DNA of 64,000 bases, from the NCBI GenBank assembly GCA_030248215.1, contig JASANG010003665.1:62001-126000 (forward strand), written 5' to 3'. The notes beneath the pieces were generated by a model that made no database searches, had not been told where the DNA came from, and saw nothing but the letters and a program-made list of their open reading frames with translations. This document shows, in pieces, positions 12,801 to 21,260 of the stretch; position 1 is the stretch's first letter, and the number at the start of each line of letters is the position of its first letter. Position numbers and translations under genes: made by a program. This DNA is from Enoplolaimus lenunculus (lineage: Eukaryota; Nematoda; Enoplea; Enoplida; Thoracostomopsidae).

Positions 12801-15800
12801 TTCTAGTCCCTACCTTACCATTTTACCCCCTCAGAAAAATTTTTGATGAAAAATTGCGTTTCAAAACATTTACGAGCCTTCCACTAACTTGTCAGAAATT
12901 TCTGGATCCGCCGGTAAAAGCAGGGCACCACTAAAAGTAACATGGACTGATGTTTGTACGATTTAGCGTAAGTATATTTAGTAATGCGGTTCTTTCTTCT
13001 CGGAACGTGCATCGACTCATCGAGCGAAGCTCGGAGTTTCGCGAAGCGTTTAACGTTTTGTACTCTGGGTTCGAAAGGCGGATGTCCGTCCGTCCGTCCG
13101 AAAAGAATCTCAGGAACGGCTGAACAGATTTTGATAAACTTTTTTTGTTTGAAAGCCAATTATCCTGGGGTGTTAAGGTTAACCTCGCATTGGGGTTTTA
13201 GAACTTTAAGCCGTTTATTAGCTACAGACTAATTTGCATAATTAATTAAGCCTAAATTAGGACTTTCTACATTATTTCACTAATTATAACAGTTGCAACC
13301 TGCAAGCAATCTAATTTCAGCGTTAAAGGGTTTTGGGTGCGAGGAATGTGGATAGACTGTTTACAAAGTTCCAAAACCGATAATTGAGTACTTAGCTAAT
13401 TGATAATTTGCATATTAGCATAGTTTATAAGCTTAAATTAGGACTTTTCATAATATTTCAGTAATTATTAAGGTTAAAAGCAATATAATTTCAGCACTAA
13501 AAGGTTTTTAGGTGCGAGGAATTTGAATAAACTGTTTACAAACCTCCAAAACCGATAACTGAATAGTTAGCTAACAGCTAATTTGCATATTAGCTTAATT
13601 GACAACACAAAACTAGGACTTTTTAAATTATTTCAATAATTATTAGGGTTTACTGAAGGTTTTGGGTGCGAGGAATCTGAATAAATTGTTTACAAACGTT
13701 TAATTCGAAATTGAGTAGTTCGCTAATAGATAATTTGCATATAAGCATAACTGATAAGCCTAAATTAGGCGTTTTTGCAATATTTCACTAATTATTAGGG
13801 TTACACATACAAGCACTCTAATTTCAGCAATAATGGGTTTTTGGGTGCAAGGAATCTGAATAAATTGTCTACAAATCCTCAAAACCGATAACCGAATAGT
13901 TAACTAATAGCTAATTTGCATATTTGCTTAATTGATAAGCCTAAAATAATGGCTTTTTAAAAATATTTCTATTATTACAGTTACTAAAGGGTTTTTGAGT
14001 GCGAGGAATCAGAATAAATTGTTTACAAACGTCCAAAACCAATAAATGAATAGCCAGCTAACAACTAATTTGCATATTAGCTTATCTGCTTATGTGTGTT
14101 CGAGCTTCGCTCAATCATGTAGTCCCATAGTTCCAGGGAAGGGTAACATTCGATAGAATCTCTATTTCAATGGTTTAAATCAGACGGAGACAAACAAAAT
14201 CAACTCAATCTCAGATGGCCCACGCAAGTATTTATTGATCAGTAGCAATTTTCCAAACCGAATCCCAGCACTATTAAAGCAGTTGCATAATAAATAACTA
14301 CTTATAGTATGCCCATCACTAGCTATTGTATATCTTTGTCTTATAGCCGGTTTCGGTAGCGCGATCTGTAGCAGGACTGGTTTAGTGACATAGTCTTAGC
14401 TATTTAATTTGATGCTTGTCTTAAAATTTATTACCAATCTAAGTTTAAGTTCATATTCAATTCAATGTTCACTTAAAACCTGCAAGTATAATATGCTTGA
14501 AAAATATTTGAATCAAAACAAACTGAGAACAATTGTATAGCGAGTAAAAGCAAGAAAATTTACCTGTAGTTCTATTGATTCAAAAATGCCGTTTACAGTT
14601 TCAATGAACTCCGAGCCCTCTTCGATACCTGAAATGAAACTGCATATTTGTATAAAAGATAAAGTCTTCTAAAAAAGAGAAATTAAACAAAGTGTTGAAA
14701 ACAGATGTAATCGCTGCAAGCAGAAAGTAAATGCTTTCCTGATTGTTTTATTAATCGCATCAATCTCATCTTGCTGCTATGCACTTACCGGCAAAAATTC
14801 CAGCTAAAAGCCCAACCAAACAATGTCGCAGTTCTCCTCCAAAAATAGGTAAAATTTCTTCATAAAACACCAAAAGTGCCCTCCGCACTGGAATTGAAGC
14901 CGTAGCAAACAGCGGAAACAAACCCACAGACAACAGTGGCAACTCTTTAACAGCACCCTTAAACAGAACTACACTTGCAAATCAAATTTATGTACTATTA
15001 AAAACCGGCTCGCATTCCATTTTTAAGGATCATAAAGGCAGTCGGATGGTTTTCTACGATATATAAAATTGTGTGTTGACCTTCTATAGAATTGTTGACT
15101 CATTCTATTAATTGTTGGTACTAAAATACTACGTAAATAAGTAGGTTAATCCTAGCACTACTCGCATCCGCAAAAAACTAAGTGTCGATCTTACAGCGGA
15201 GCTTTTGGCTGAGTTGGGAGAGCGACTAACCACTTAAGTAGCGAACCTCCAATTGCATAGAAACTATTAATCTTTTTCACATAGATGCTTTCAATTTCAT
15301 CTGAGATATAATTTCAAGCTATGATTCGAACCATGTTTAACGGGTATATAGTAAGTGTTCAGTATCAACACTCAGCTATGGAAGCAGATCTTACCCTCCA
15401 TCCTGGAAATGCGGCTTAACATGTTCCTAATTTTACGATAAAAAATTATTTCTGTCTTCATCTATATTCTAGCAGCTCAGCGTGTAAAATATTAATGGGC
15501 AGCAAGCAATGCGAACCGACCAATGTCACTCACAAAAATTTATTTCAAGTAAATTATATAACAACGCACTATCATTATTAGGGATATGCCGATACAAAAA
15601 TTTTTTTCGAAGCCTGTTGGCCAACTTTTTCCTTCTGCAGTTTGACTTTTACATACGACATACGTTAGCTGTTTTATGAGACATGCTGGGAGTGTTTTGT
15701 TTCTAATGTATTTCAAACGACACAGTTATCGTTGGTTGTGCAACTATCTGATAAATTCTTTAACGTAAGTAATTTGTTGTGAAAACCCAGAGCCGGAATT

Positions 15801-16857
15801 TCTTGAAGCGAAAACACGAACCCTGACCCGGAATTTTTCGGCGAAAATACCCAGACTAACTGGAATACCACGATCCGGAGCAACTCTACCCACTCAGTAC
15901 GTTTTTCACAGCTTATTAACTGCGGTTTCCATTTTTTTGCATGGGCTTGAAAATTATATTACCTGACATGCTTTAGTTATTTTGTTCGTAAATACATAAC
16001 ATTGGGTATACACGTACCTTCTCTCCAAGGCAATCCACCAAAAAACGATAAGATTCCAAAGCTTTTAAATGCACTCCAGATGGCAAGCTTGGATGCAGAC
16101 ACTGAGCCAATCTTTTTAATACGGTTGACGCCTTAGGTAAAGCATTTGCCTGTCAAAACAAATTTACCTTTTGGAACTATGTAACTTTACCCGCACCCAC
16201 ATACATTATATATACAACGGTAATAAACTCAATCCAAATTTAAGGCTATACTGTGACATACGGATGTACGAAGGCAAAAACTCACGCTGATGGTGCACAT
16301 TGGTAAAATACTGATACGGTATGTATATAGTACCTTCATATGATGCAGCAGTAAAACCATGGAAAAACCAAGATACATGTACATAAGGTTAAGATTCTCA
16401 TAAAGCATCAAACCTAAAAACTGAGCAGCTGATCGGTCATGGATTCAAAACCTCGTAAAAACGCCTTTCATTTTCAGCTACATAACGAAGCACAACAAAA
16501 CTTCAAATTTTGTATTTAACTCTAAATAATAACGCAGGCAGTAGTTAATCAATATTTATTACAAATTCAAAAAATACTAGCGGGTAGGATTATTCAGAAC
16601 ATAAAACTTTCGACTGGCACTGTTTATTAGAAGGGGTCTTTCCAATAATAATGAAGCCCAAATGTGTATAAAAACTCAAAATTTTAAGAGAAACTTACGT
16701 TAGGATAAGACTGTAACACTTTGTTCAACTTTGCAAGACATGCAATTAAATCAGCCCATTCGGTAGTGTGCTCGAAACGCTTTAAAGCACGGTCGAGATC
16801 TGATCTAAATCGAGAATTTTCATGTTCTTGTGCCACACATTTCGACAAGCCATCCAT
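1..16857 (-). CDS. DOP1: DOP1 (Dopey) family gene, 5' and middle part, 16 exons in window
   Basis: DOP1/Dopey proteins are very large cytosolic leucine-zipper-like proteins that work with MON2 in endosome-to-Golgi trafficking. The N-terminal Dopey domain is clear: [19 protein letters not shown] near residue 20, [16 protein letters not shown] near 65, [34 protein letters not shown], and the family hallmark [20 protein letters not shown]. Later blocks ([42 protein letters not shown]) match the middle and C-terminal regions as I remember them. The start ATG at 16857 gives the same spacing to the first conserved block as vertebrate Dopey. About 1,500 codons are visible; vertebrate proteins are around 2,300-2,500 residues, so the C-terminus lies left of position 1. 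Nearly all exon junctions agree in phase; the exon 13/14 junction does not, so a small exon or different splice site may be missing. Family assignment is secure; individual splice sites are inferred. Confidence 0.9.
1470..1779 (-). CDS. DOP1: DOP1 exon 15
   Basis: 310 bp, TTTCAG acceptor, A/GTAAGG donor, phase 0 to 1. Encodes [15 protein letters not shown].., [20 protein letters not shown] and [20 protein letters not shown]. The frame stays open past the donor, but the next exon resumes the vertebrate-like text (ENEI then SSNLQVRL) only if splicing occurs here. Confidence 0.85.
2081..2616 (-). CDS. DOP1: DOP1 exon 14, with internal 65-codon tandem duplication
   Basis: 536 bp, TTTACAG acceptor, GAC/GTAAGC donor; only entry phase 1 is open. 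Encodes [20 protein letters not shown].. twice in tandem, then [20 protein letters not shown].., which matches the HILLY.QVYDS.R.LYA block of Dopey. The two copies are 65 codons apart and essentially identical, so this exon is longer than its homologues would be. Confidence 0.8.
2218..2591. repeat. In-frame 195-bp tandem duplication inside DOP1 exon 14
   Basis: The 179-bp block 2218-2396 recurs at 2413-2591 with one substitution seen (G/A in GAGTGCGACT versus GAGTACGACT). The period is 195 bp, exactly 65 codons, with 16 bp of different sequence between copies. The near identity implies a recent duplication or an assembly artefact. Confidence 0.95.
3177..3401 (-). CDS. DOP1: DOP1 exon 13, polar linker
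   Basis: 75 codons, TTTTAG acceptor, GAG/GTTAGA donor. Ser/Asp/Gln-rich ([20 protein letters not shown]..), low similarity, the only frame without stops. Its exit phase (0) does not match the entry phase of the next exon (1), so an unseen small exon or another donor is likely. Confidence 0.62.
4009..4184 (-). CDS. DOP1: DOP1 exon 12
   Basis: 176 bp, TTTAAG acceptor, AAG/GTATAT donor, entering in phase 1 and leaving in phase 0. Encodes [18 protein letters not shown] then [20 protein letters not shown], the family's LEPLLL.LLHP..R.S motif. An earlier donor after YTTV is possible, so the last dozen codons are less certain. Confidence 0.82.
4382..4595 (-). CDS. DOP1: DOP1 exon 11 (ends uncertain)
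   Basis: Encodes [20 protein letters not shown].. to ..[12 protein letters not shown]. The phase-compatible acceptor is AAG at 4596; two donors are possible. GTGTTA after 4382 gives phase 1 and joins exon 12 in frame; GTTTGT after 4368 looks slightly better as a site but breaks the frame. I chose 4382 for frame. Both donors are weak. Confidence 0.6.
4887..5180 (+). CDS. Candidate small gene antisense in a DOP1 intron, 97 codons
   Basis: Lies between DOP1 exons 10 and 11 on the opposite strand. The ORF begins [20 protein letters not shown] and ends ..[11 protein letters not shown], with an acidic stretch (VVEDDDVQ) near the start. No signal peptide or membrane segment. I do not recognise it. 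The context before the ATG (ACCA) is reasonable and no repeat covers it, but a chance ORF of this length is possible. Confidence 0.3.
   Translation: MTKVQSSIDEMAFALRSVVEDDDVQTTNKTFSHKLTANQYPSGLILVAPLASRVKYPKQKMLSIPMSENLRNNLAGKVADAETTMYPGANKRMLHKE
5331..5549 (-). CDS. DOP1: DOP1 exon 10
   Basis: 73 codons, TTTTACAG acceptor, GAA/GTATGT donor, phase 0. Encodes [20 protein letters not shown].. and [19 protein letters not shown], helical and hydrophobic as in the repeat-rich Dopey core. Confidence 0.75.
5710..6002 (-). CDS. DOP1: DOP1 exon 9
   Basis: 293 bp, GTTTCAG acceptor, AAG/GTAATA donor, phase 1 to 0. Encodes a polar linker ([12 protein letters not shown].. then [20 protein letters not shown]). 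Linker content suits the divergent centre of Dopey. Assignment rests on phase continuity. Confidence 0.7.
6600..6845. repeat. Degenerate (CCTAAG)n, TTAGGC-type, hexamer array
   Basis: Variants of CCTAAGC and TAAGCCTAA are strung over about 240 bp of a DOP1 intron. The complement is TTAGGC, the telomere unit of nematodes, but the array is degenerate and interstitial. Cleaner copies occur near 23.9 and 49.7 kb. Confidence 0.8.
7841..8078 (-). CDS. DOP1: DOP1 exon 8
   Basis: 238 bp, TTTCTAG acceptor, GTAAGG donor, phase 0 to 1. Encodes a segment with little specific similarity ([19 protein letters not shown]..) placed here by phase, strand and position between conserved exons. Confidence 0.75.
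8205..8265 (-). repeat. tRNA-like SINE head fragment
   Basis: The minus strand contains a pol III B-box-like GGGTTCGAGCC with a T-arm-like stem (GTGGG..CCCAC) followed by CGCATCCGCA. No complete cloverleaf is visible, so this is a tRNA-derived repeat or decayed pseudogene, not a functional tRNA. Confidence 0.45.
8499..8816. mobile_element. hAT-like MITE, CAGGGATGGGAGTC family, copy 1
   Basis: Starts CAGGGATGGGAGTCCCCGTC and ends near AACCGAGACCGCCCAT, with GGTCTC/GAGACC-rich arms in inverted orientation. The interior (ATACAGCAAATGTAAGGCTG, then GATTCTGAAAAACACAAAAA) closely matches the copy at 62480-62802. The right terminus is decayed. Sits in a DOP1 intron. Confidence 0.75.
8933..9376 (-). 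CDS. DOP1: DOP1 exon 7
   Basis: 148 codons, TTTTTAG acceptor, AGT/GTACGT donor, phase 0. Begins [17 protein letters not shown] and contains [20 protein letters not shown], corresponding to the NLLFNSFEPYYMWDYVARW block, and later [18 protein letters not shown]. Confidence 0.85.
9844..9945. other. C-rich tract in DOP1 intron (G-run cluster on the transcript strand)
   Basis: Repeated runs of five to six C (GAGCCCCCCACTTACC, CCACCCCCGACTCC, AGCCATCCCCCACT, GAATTTCCCCCAGT, TAGCCCCCCACTAC) in an AT-rich setting. On the minus (pre-mRNA) strand this is at least five G-runs within 100 nt, a possible G-quadruplex. Confidence 0.7.
10244..10576 (-). CDS. DOP1: DOP1 exon 6, hallmark [11 protein letters not shown] motif
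   Basis: 111 codons, TTTGCAG acceptor, GTAAAT donor, phase 0. Encodes [18 protein letters not shown] then [20 protein letters not shown], the clearest Dopey signature in the window. The preceding exon ends exactly where the conserved VLVQRSTLD segment should begin. Confidence 0.93.
10963..11187. mobile_element. hAT-like CCGGAA-armed MITE with perfect 8-bp target duplication
   Basis: Left end CAGGGTGCAACCGGAATTAC, right end GGAATTCCGGTTGCACCCTG, a terminal inverted repeat of about 18 bp. Flanked by GCTATGAT on both sides (10955-10962 and 11188-11195). Eight-base duplications and CAGGG-type ends are typical of hAT elements. No transposase. Inserted in a DOP1 intron. Confidence 0.88.
11504..11525. 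other. GC-rich 9-bp-stem hairpin
   Basis: GTCACCGCC, loop TGAG, GGCGGCGAC: nine paired positions with at most one mismatch. A sister hairpin with loop TTCG is at 57339-57360. Confidence 0.7.
11713..11907 (-). CDS. DOP1: DOP1 exon 5
   Basis: 65 codons, phase 0 to 0, from TTTTCAG acceptor to CAG/GTTGAA donor (a weak donor). Encodes [14 protein letters not shown].. and [20 protein letters not shown], matching the SAFYSALWGSLLTSP..MEDQLYIIGSD block. The frame stays open beyond the donor; I ended it where homology stops and the next exon continues in phase. Confidence 0.82.
12640..14230. mobile_element. Array-bearing repeat element, long copy
   Basis: The outer parts (12840-13014 and 14110-14200) correspond in inverse orientation to a continuous stretch at 63640-63930, which lacks the middle. 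The middle (about 13015-14100) is a tandem array of about five degenerate units of roughly 155-180 bp (next entry). So this is one repeat family whose copies differ by an internal tandem array. No coding sequence seen; class not recognised. Confidence 0.7.
13190..14090. repeat. Tandem array of ~165-bp units
   Basis: The landmark TGCGAGGAATCTGAATAAAT recurs in degenerate form near 13340, 13512, 13665, 13845 and 13999, each followed by GTTTACAAAC, AAAACCGATAA and GCTAATTTGCATATTAGC. Diverged units also occur at 54.5-55.7 kb (reverse), 56.2-56.7 kb and 58.8-59.0 kb. The array is preceded by a (GTCC)n-like motif (GGATGTCCGTCCGTCCGTCC). Confidence 0.85.
14564..14628 (-). CDS. DOP1: DOP1 exon 4
   Basis: 65 bp, TTTCAG acceptor, GTAAAT donor, phase 1 to 0. 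Completes a Gly codon and encodes [20 protein letters not shown], the family's LEEGSEYYERT motif. The phase fit with both neighbours makes this short exon convincing. Confidence 0.85.
14789..14957 (-). CDS. DOP1: DOP1 exon 3
   Basis: 169 bp, TTTAAG acceptor and GTAAGT donor, phase 0 to 1. Encodes [20 protein letters not shown].. then [20 protein letters not shown], parallel to the SSGLFPLL..GLQGLLTGILPG region of vertebrate Dopey. Confidence 0.87.
15188..15240 (+). repeat. tRNA-like A-box fragment
   Basis: TGGCTGAGTTGGGAGAGCG fits a pol III A-box well, but no B-box follows at the expected distance. Likely a decayed SINE head. Confidence 0.25.
15579..15605. mobile_element. Left end of TAGGGATGTGCCGAT-family hAT MITE
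   Basis: TAGGGATATGCCGATACAAA matches the terminus of the elements at 58154 and 61027. I did not find a matching right end nearby, so this is probably a truncated copy. Confidence 0.5.
16018..16149 (-). CDS. DOP1: DOP1 exon 2
   Basis: 44 codons between a CAG acceptor and AAG/GTACGT donor, phase 0 to 0. It encodes [20 protein letters not shown], one of the most conserved Dopey N-terminal stretches. Confidence 0.88.
16699..16857 (-). CDS. DOP1: DOP1 exon 1 (start codon)
   Basis: 53 codons, start [14 protein letters not shown], ending ..[11 protein letters not shown] at donor GTAAGT, phase 0. The block [19 protein letters not shown] corresponds to the extreme N-terminus of vertebrate Dopey. 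The frame stays open upstream of the ATG, so the start rests on alignment spacing, not on an upstream stop. Confidence 0.88.
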
Positions 16858-16859
16858 TA

Positions 16860-18800
16860 CTGCGGCATTATTCAAATATTTCAAACTTTCATTTGAATAC
16901 GAAAATACATGTACGTACGTAACCAAGAATACACCAAATTCAAAATTTAGAATTGTTGCGTCGGCAGACAGGCATGGTGGTAAAGCAATATGCTTGTCAC
17001 GAGCGCCATGCAAAAGAACGAAGTTCCATACCTGGCATAGTTTGAAAGCATATATACCTCGACATATATTCAGAGTTAATAAAACTCGATTGAAGATCTA
17101 CAACAGGGATCAGCGGTCTTGGTCTAGACAAGTCTCGGGATTTGGCTCGTCTCCGACTCCCTTTTTGAGTCTCGAAGGGCTGCAGATCGCGACAAAGCAG
17201 GTGAAGATCGCTATTAGTTGAGCTACTTTGAATTGAAGAAAGGACGTAGCAATGTTCTGCTCGTATTTTAGACAAAATACGTGAACCACTTTAAATTGGG
17301 TACTGTAAGCGTGTGGCATTCTGATCGTTCTTGCCAGGTAACGCCACTAGCGAGTGCTCGGCCGTACCTCCGACGACCGAGTGACATACGCATATGTGTG
17401 AGTCGCAGTGAGTGAACCGATAGTCGCGCAGTGGTGTATCACTAGCAATGGGGGTCTCGGCAAAGCTTAGTATTTGGTAGGTCTCTGCAAGTATGTGAGA
17501 CATGCTTATCCTAGTGCATATGCAATAAATGCAATGCACATCCTGTTGTATGCTTGCTGGCAGCATACGGTCGACACATACAGTCGACGAAAACGGCAGT
17601 TGGAGAGGCGGACTGGGTGTCGTAGTGGTGGAATACTCGCTTAATGATCCGTAGGCTGAGGGTTCGATCCCCGCTCCGGAGGCCCGGTTTTCCAGCTGCT
17701 TAGTTAAAAGGTCTGAAGTCCCGGTTCCTACCTTGACTGACAGGTACTTGTTTACTTCGCTATACACTATGACTGTTAAATAAAAGGCTCAAGTTCCCAA
17801 ACGTGATTATTTTAATGAGCTTTTCACATAGCTGATCACCAAGTTCTTGAATATATTATTAGTTTGGTAAAAACTGTGTTCGTGATGAATATTAGTGAGG
17901 TCTTACCGGTTCCTTTCGACATTAATTTTATTCACATTCATCTTTATATTATACATTTTGTGAACAAACTTTTGCTTCGACTAATGTTTTCATAATATTG
18001 GCACTGACGATCGCATATAATCCACTTAAGTTAGTTTTCGTACGTGTGCAACGCGTGCAATAATTGAAGTTGGTGTCAGTTTTATAAAAGTTTTAAATCG
18101 CTGCGTTTGTGCCACCATTCTTAAGCGATAAATAAAGTAAAAATAAATTTTGGCAGCAACTTTTTTGTTCAGTAAGAATAAATCGAGAACGCCTCGAACT
18201 TTTTCATTGCAGCACTGTGTGCTCAGGCTTCCATTATGAATCATGAAAGATGGGTGTGCGACACTACAAAAATTGCTAATTGGTATAGCTAAGTAAAATA
18301 TTATGTTTTATTTGTGATCAAGGTGTTTTCATGTGCCTCAAAGTACCTATTCATATACAACAATTTAAACTTATGTGCTGTTTTTATTTATATTTTAATT
18401 TAGAGTTCATATAAAAACACATATACATACATAGAGTTACAACAACGATCGGCCGAAACTATGTTTTTAATCGCTCAAGATAACGCGTTCTTCATAGATA
18501 AACTATTTTCCTGATTATAAAGCCTTGGACTCTTGACTGCAGACTTGAATGTCTTCTAATCGAGTTTACTAAATTTAACAGTTGTCGCATTGGGTGTGTG
18601 AGCGGTCTTTGCCGATGTCCTCTCCGCAGTCGTGAAAAACCCGGGCATCCCATACCCGTCGACTACAAATATTTCCCATTTTAATAGAATTTGGGATTTG
18701 TTCACTGTGCAAAACTGGTTTTTCTCTGGGCGGAAAACCTAGATATCCAGGATTAAAGCGGAAAATACGGGTATTAAAATTATTAACAAGTTTTGATATT
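16860..18800. other. Region upstream of DOP1
   Basis: Apart from the SINE, I see no coding exon here. The DOP1 promoter and 5' UTR should lie immediately above 16857. A decayed CTCGG/GGTCTC-rich hAT-like piece is at about 17105-17180 (AACAGGGATCAGCGGTCTTG). Confidence 0.4.
17615..17775 (+). repeat. tRNA-derived SINE, head and tail
   Basis: The head has an A-box-like GTAGTGGTGGAATACTCGC and a B-box GGTTCGATCC at 17661-17670. The body then reads CAGCTGCTTAGTTAAAAGG.. GGTTCCTACCTTGACTGACA. The same body recurs headless at 53290-53400 (CAGTTAAAAGGTTTGTAGTT, TTCTTGCCTAGACTGGCATG), so it is a dispersed family. Confidence 0.65.
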
Positions 18801-18915
18801 CAATGAATTCTTCCGCCAACATTCAAATTTCCCGCCAATACTTGAATCTTTGCGCCGCAATTGAAACTTTCCCGTCCAAACTTGAATTATGGCCAGAGTT
18901 TGAATTTCCCGCAAC
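18800..18915 (-). repeat. Degenerate 20-bp minisatellite, GGCGGGAAATTCAAATTTT type, inverted copy
   Basis: TTCCGCCAACATTCAAATTT.. and CCCGCCAATACTTGAATC repeat over about 110 bp. On the minus strand this is the unit of the array at 29831-30236. A plus-oriented relative is at 23215-23350. Confidence 0.7.
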
Positions 18916-19379
18916 ATTTTACATGTTCACGTATAGTTTGAGAATTTCGGATTCGCCCGCCAGTAGGATGTAAACCGGATAGCGATCAAAATAACCGAAG
19001 CGCAAACAGAATCGGAAAACGGATATTGAAGTGTAAATTTTCAACAGTGCTTTATTTTTCAGCTAACACGATAGAGGTGCAAATATTCCGAGCTTTCTAG
19101 AATTTTAAACAAAAAATAGCCGATCCATCGAAATATTGGCCTATGTATAGCATAGGACCGGATCGTTGTCCGAAGGGGCTATAATAGAGTCAGTTTTAGC
19201 TTCAAATTATTTTTTGTGTTTAGAATTAGGCTTAGGCCTAATATACACGATTTTTATGGGGCCCGAAACGGATATCAGGTTACACACTGCCCGACACGTT
19301 TTATTGTCAGAAACGTCCATTAAATGTTCAACAATTTGCGTACCACTGGATCTGTGAATCCGCTAAGTGAGAATATTTC

Positions 19380-21260
19380 AGGTAAAACCCAAGCTGCGCT
19401 AAATTTTGGCGTATGGGGTCATAAACCACGGGCTTATGGATTTTTGTAGCCGTGGCGGGGTGCTTACCTGGGGGATCGGAGTGTGTGACCCCTGGGTGTA
19501 GTATCCCGCAGGCATGAATTTTTGTGGTTTCAAAATCTAGATCTAGTGTTCTATGGGAGAGCGCAGGCGGTTGAAAAAAGTAGATCTGAGTCGAGCCTAG
19601 TTTATGTGTTTTAGGCCTAGTACAGTCTTTGCTGGGCTACACCGGCTGGAATACTATTGATAAACATAGATAGACTGGGATACTAGATATATAATCTGCA
19701 AATACAAATGGAGAGTTTAAGCGGCTCATATTGGTCAAAAAGAAAACCTGTTAGGGGCGTTTTGCTTTGCTATCTTCTGATAACTTATTATGTTAAATAC
19801 AAGATTAGCTAATATATATTTTTGCATATGGGCTTCTTGAAAGGGTGTATTTAAAAAGCGTGTATTTTTCATCAAGTATAGAGTTTGCTGTAGTTATGCG
19901 TAGCTGGTTTTGAAAATGCCAATTTTCAAGAGCGACTGGTCGTATTTTGTGATGTATATTGTGCGGGATATGTTTCAAGGACGAAGTGATTACCGTTGTA
20001 CATTTACATGCGTTATTTAAGATCTTGGGTAAATTTCTTTCTGAGATTGAGCGCTTGCGCCGTGTGGGCCGGTGCGAGCACTGCACGGGCTTCGCGTACG
20101 TTGGTTGAAATTTTTGAGAACATGAAGTAATTTGAATTGCATTCAATACTGCAAGTGTTTCTTTTAATCAAACTGGTTTGGGTTAGGCTCCGGTTAAATC
20201 CAGCTTGATTCAACCGGGGTTTTAACCCAATTGCATTCAGATCGCTAACGAAATAAACACATCAAAGGCTAATGTGGACGATGTATAACATGCTGTTTGG
20301 TTTCGGTTAATAAACCACAGGTGTCCAATTTCATAAGGGACATACGCCCAAAAATTTCCCGGGGGTGCTTCCGAAATCTTGTTTACAGTCATGACGTTGA
20401 GACTATTGTTTTACCCGGTCGGCTAGCCATTGTTTTTGTTGGTTCCCCGCAGGACGGGGTGTTTTCGGTATCTCCGGCTCAGATTTGCGCGATTCGCGAC
20501 CGAGCAAGTCTGGGCCGGAATTTGTTATCGTTGTCCGGACTGGGAAGGGAGTGTTTTCTTTTTCTTTTCCTTTTTTTGGATGATTTTTGGGCCCTGAGTA
20601 TTGAATGGTTAGCGCGCATAACGAACAAAAATTTCTACAGCCCTAAAATGGGCGGTGCGGGTGCCCGTTTTCCTTTCTCCTTTTTGACCAATTCCTTTTA
20701 CCAACAATTTAGTTTTCCCCGCACTTCGAATTTTGCCTGCCCACCGGATGGTCGACGGAGTTTCGCCACGGTGGACAGAAGTTTTAACCCGGGGCAGGAA
20801 TGCGCGAGGATATGAGTCTCCTCGCCCCAAAATCTGCGACACGATTGAGCAGCCGTGATGTTTTTCGGCTGTATCCAAAATATTTAGACTTCGTAATGTT
20901 TGGGTCTACCGGGCTTAAGGTATTAAACGAAGGCCAGGGCACTCTGGGTCTGGGGTAACGAACGTCCTATCCCGGGCATTGGCCGATAAGAGTAGCTGGA
21001 CGAAGTGTTTCTATTTTATCGATCTCATAAGGTTTGGACCTGCCAAGGATAGGTGGCGTAGGCTTAAGCCGGGTACCAACCCTTATAGCAAGGGATCCGG
21101 GGTAATAGCTCTTGTAAACACTATGGATCTTTGGCACGTTTAGGAATATTGCACGTGCAGAGCGCACGCATTATACCGTGTGAGGGTGCAGGAAATATGC
21201 GGTTCCGATAAAAATAGATGTCCGTTTCCTTTATAGGGATACCGGAATTTCTGTCAAGTA
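19380..21260. other. Unexplained GC-richer stretch, no gene recognised
   Basis: Higher GC than its surroundings, with motifs such as TACCTGGGGGATCGGAGTGT and GGGATCCGGGGTAATAGC. Reading frames of 172 (plus, 20297-20815) and 113 codons (minus, 19805-20146) occur but show no family resemblance and overlap on opposite strands. It may be the decayed non-coding part of a larger element. Confidence 0.35.

Noticed and set aside
16721-17221. 166-codon plus-strand ORF
   Set aside because: Antisense to DOP1 exon 1, which is supported by homology and splice phase.
20297-20815. 172-codon ORF as a gene
   Set aside because: No family resemblance, conflicting minus-strand frames, and no splice or poly(A) support.
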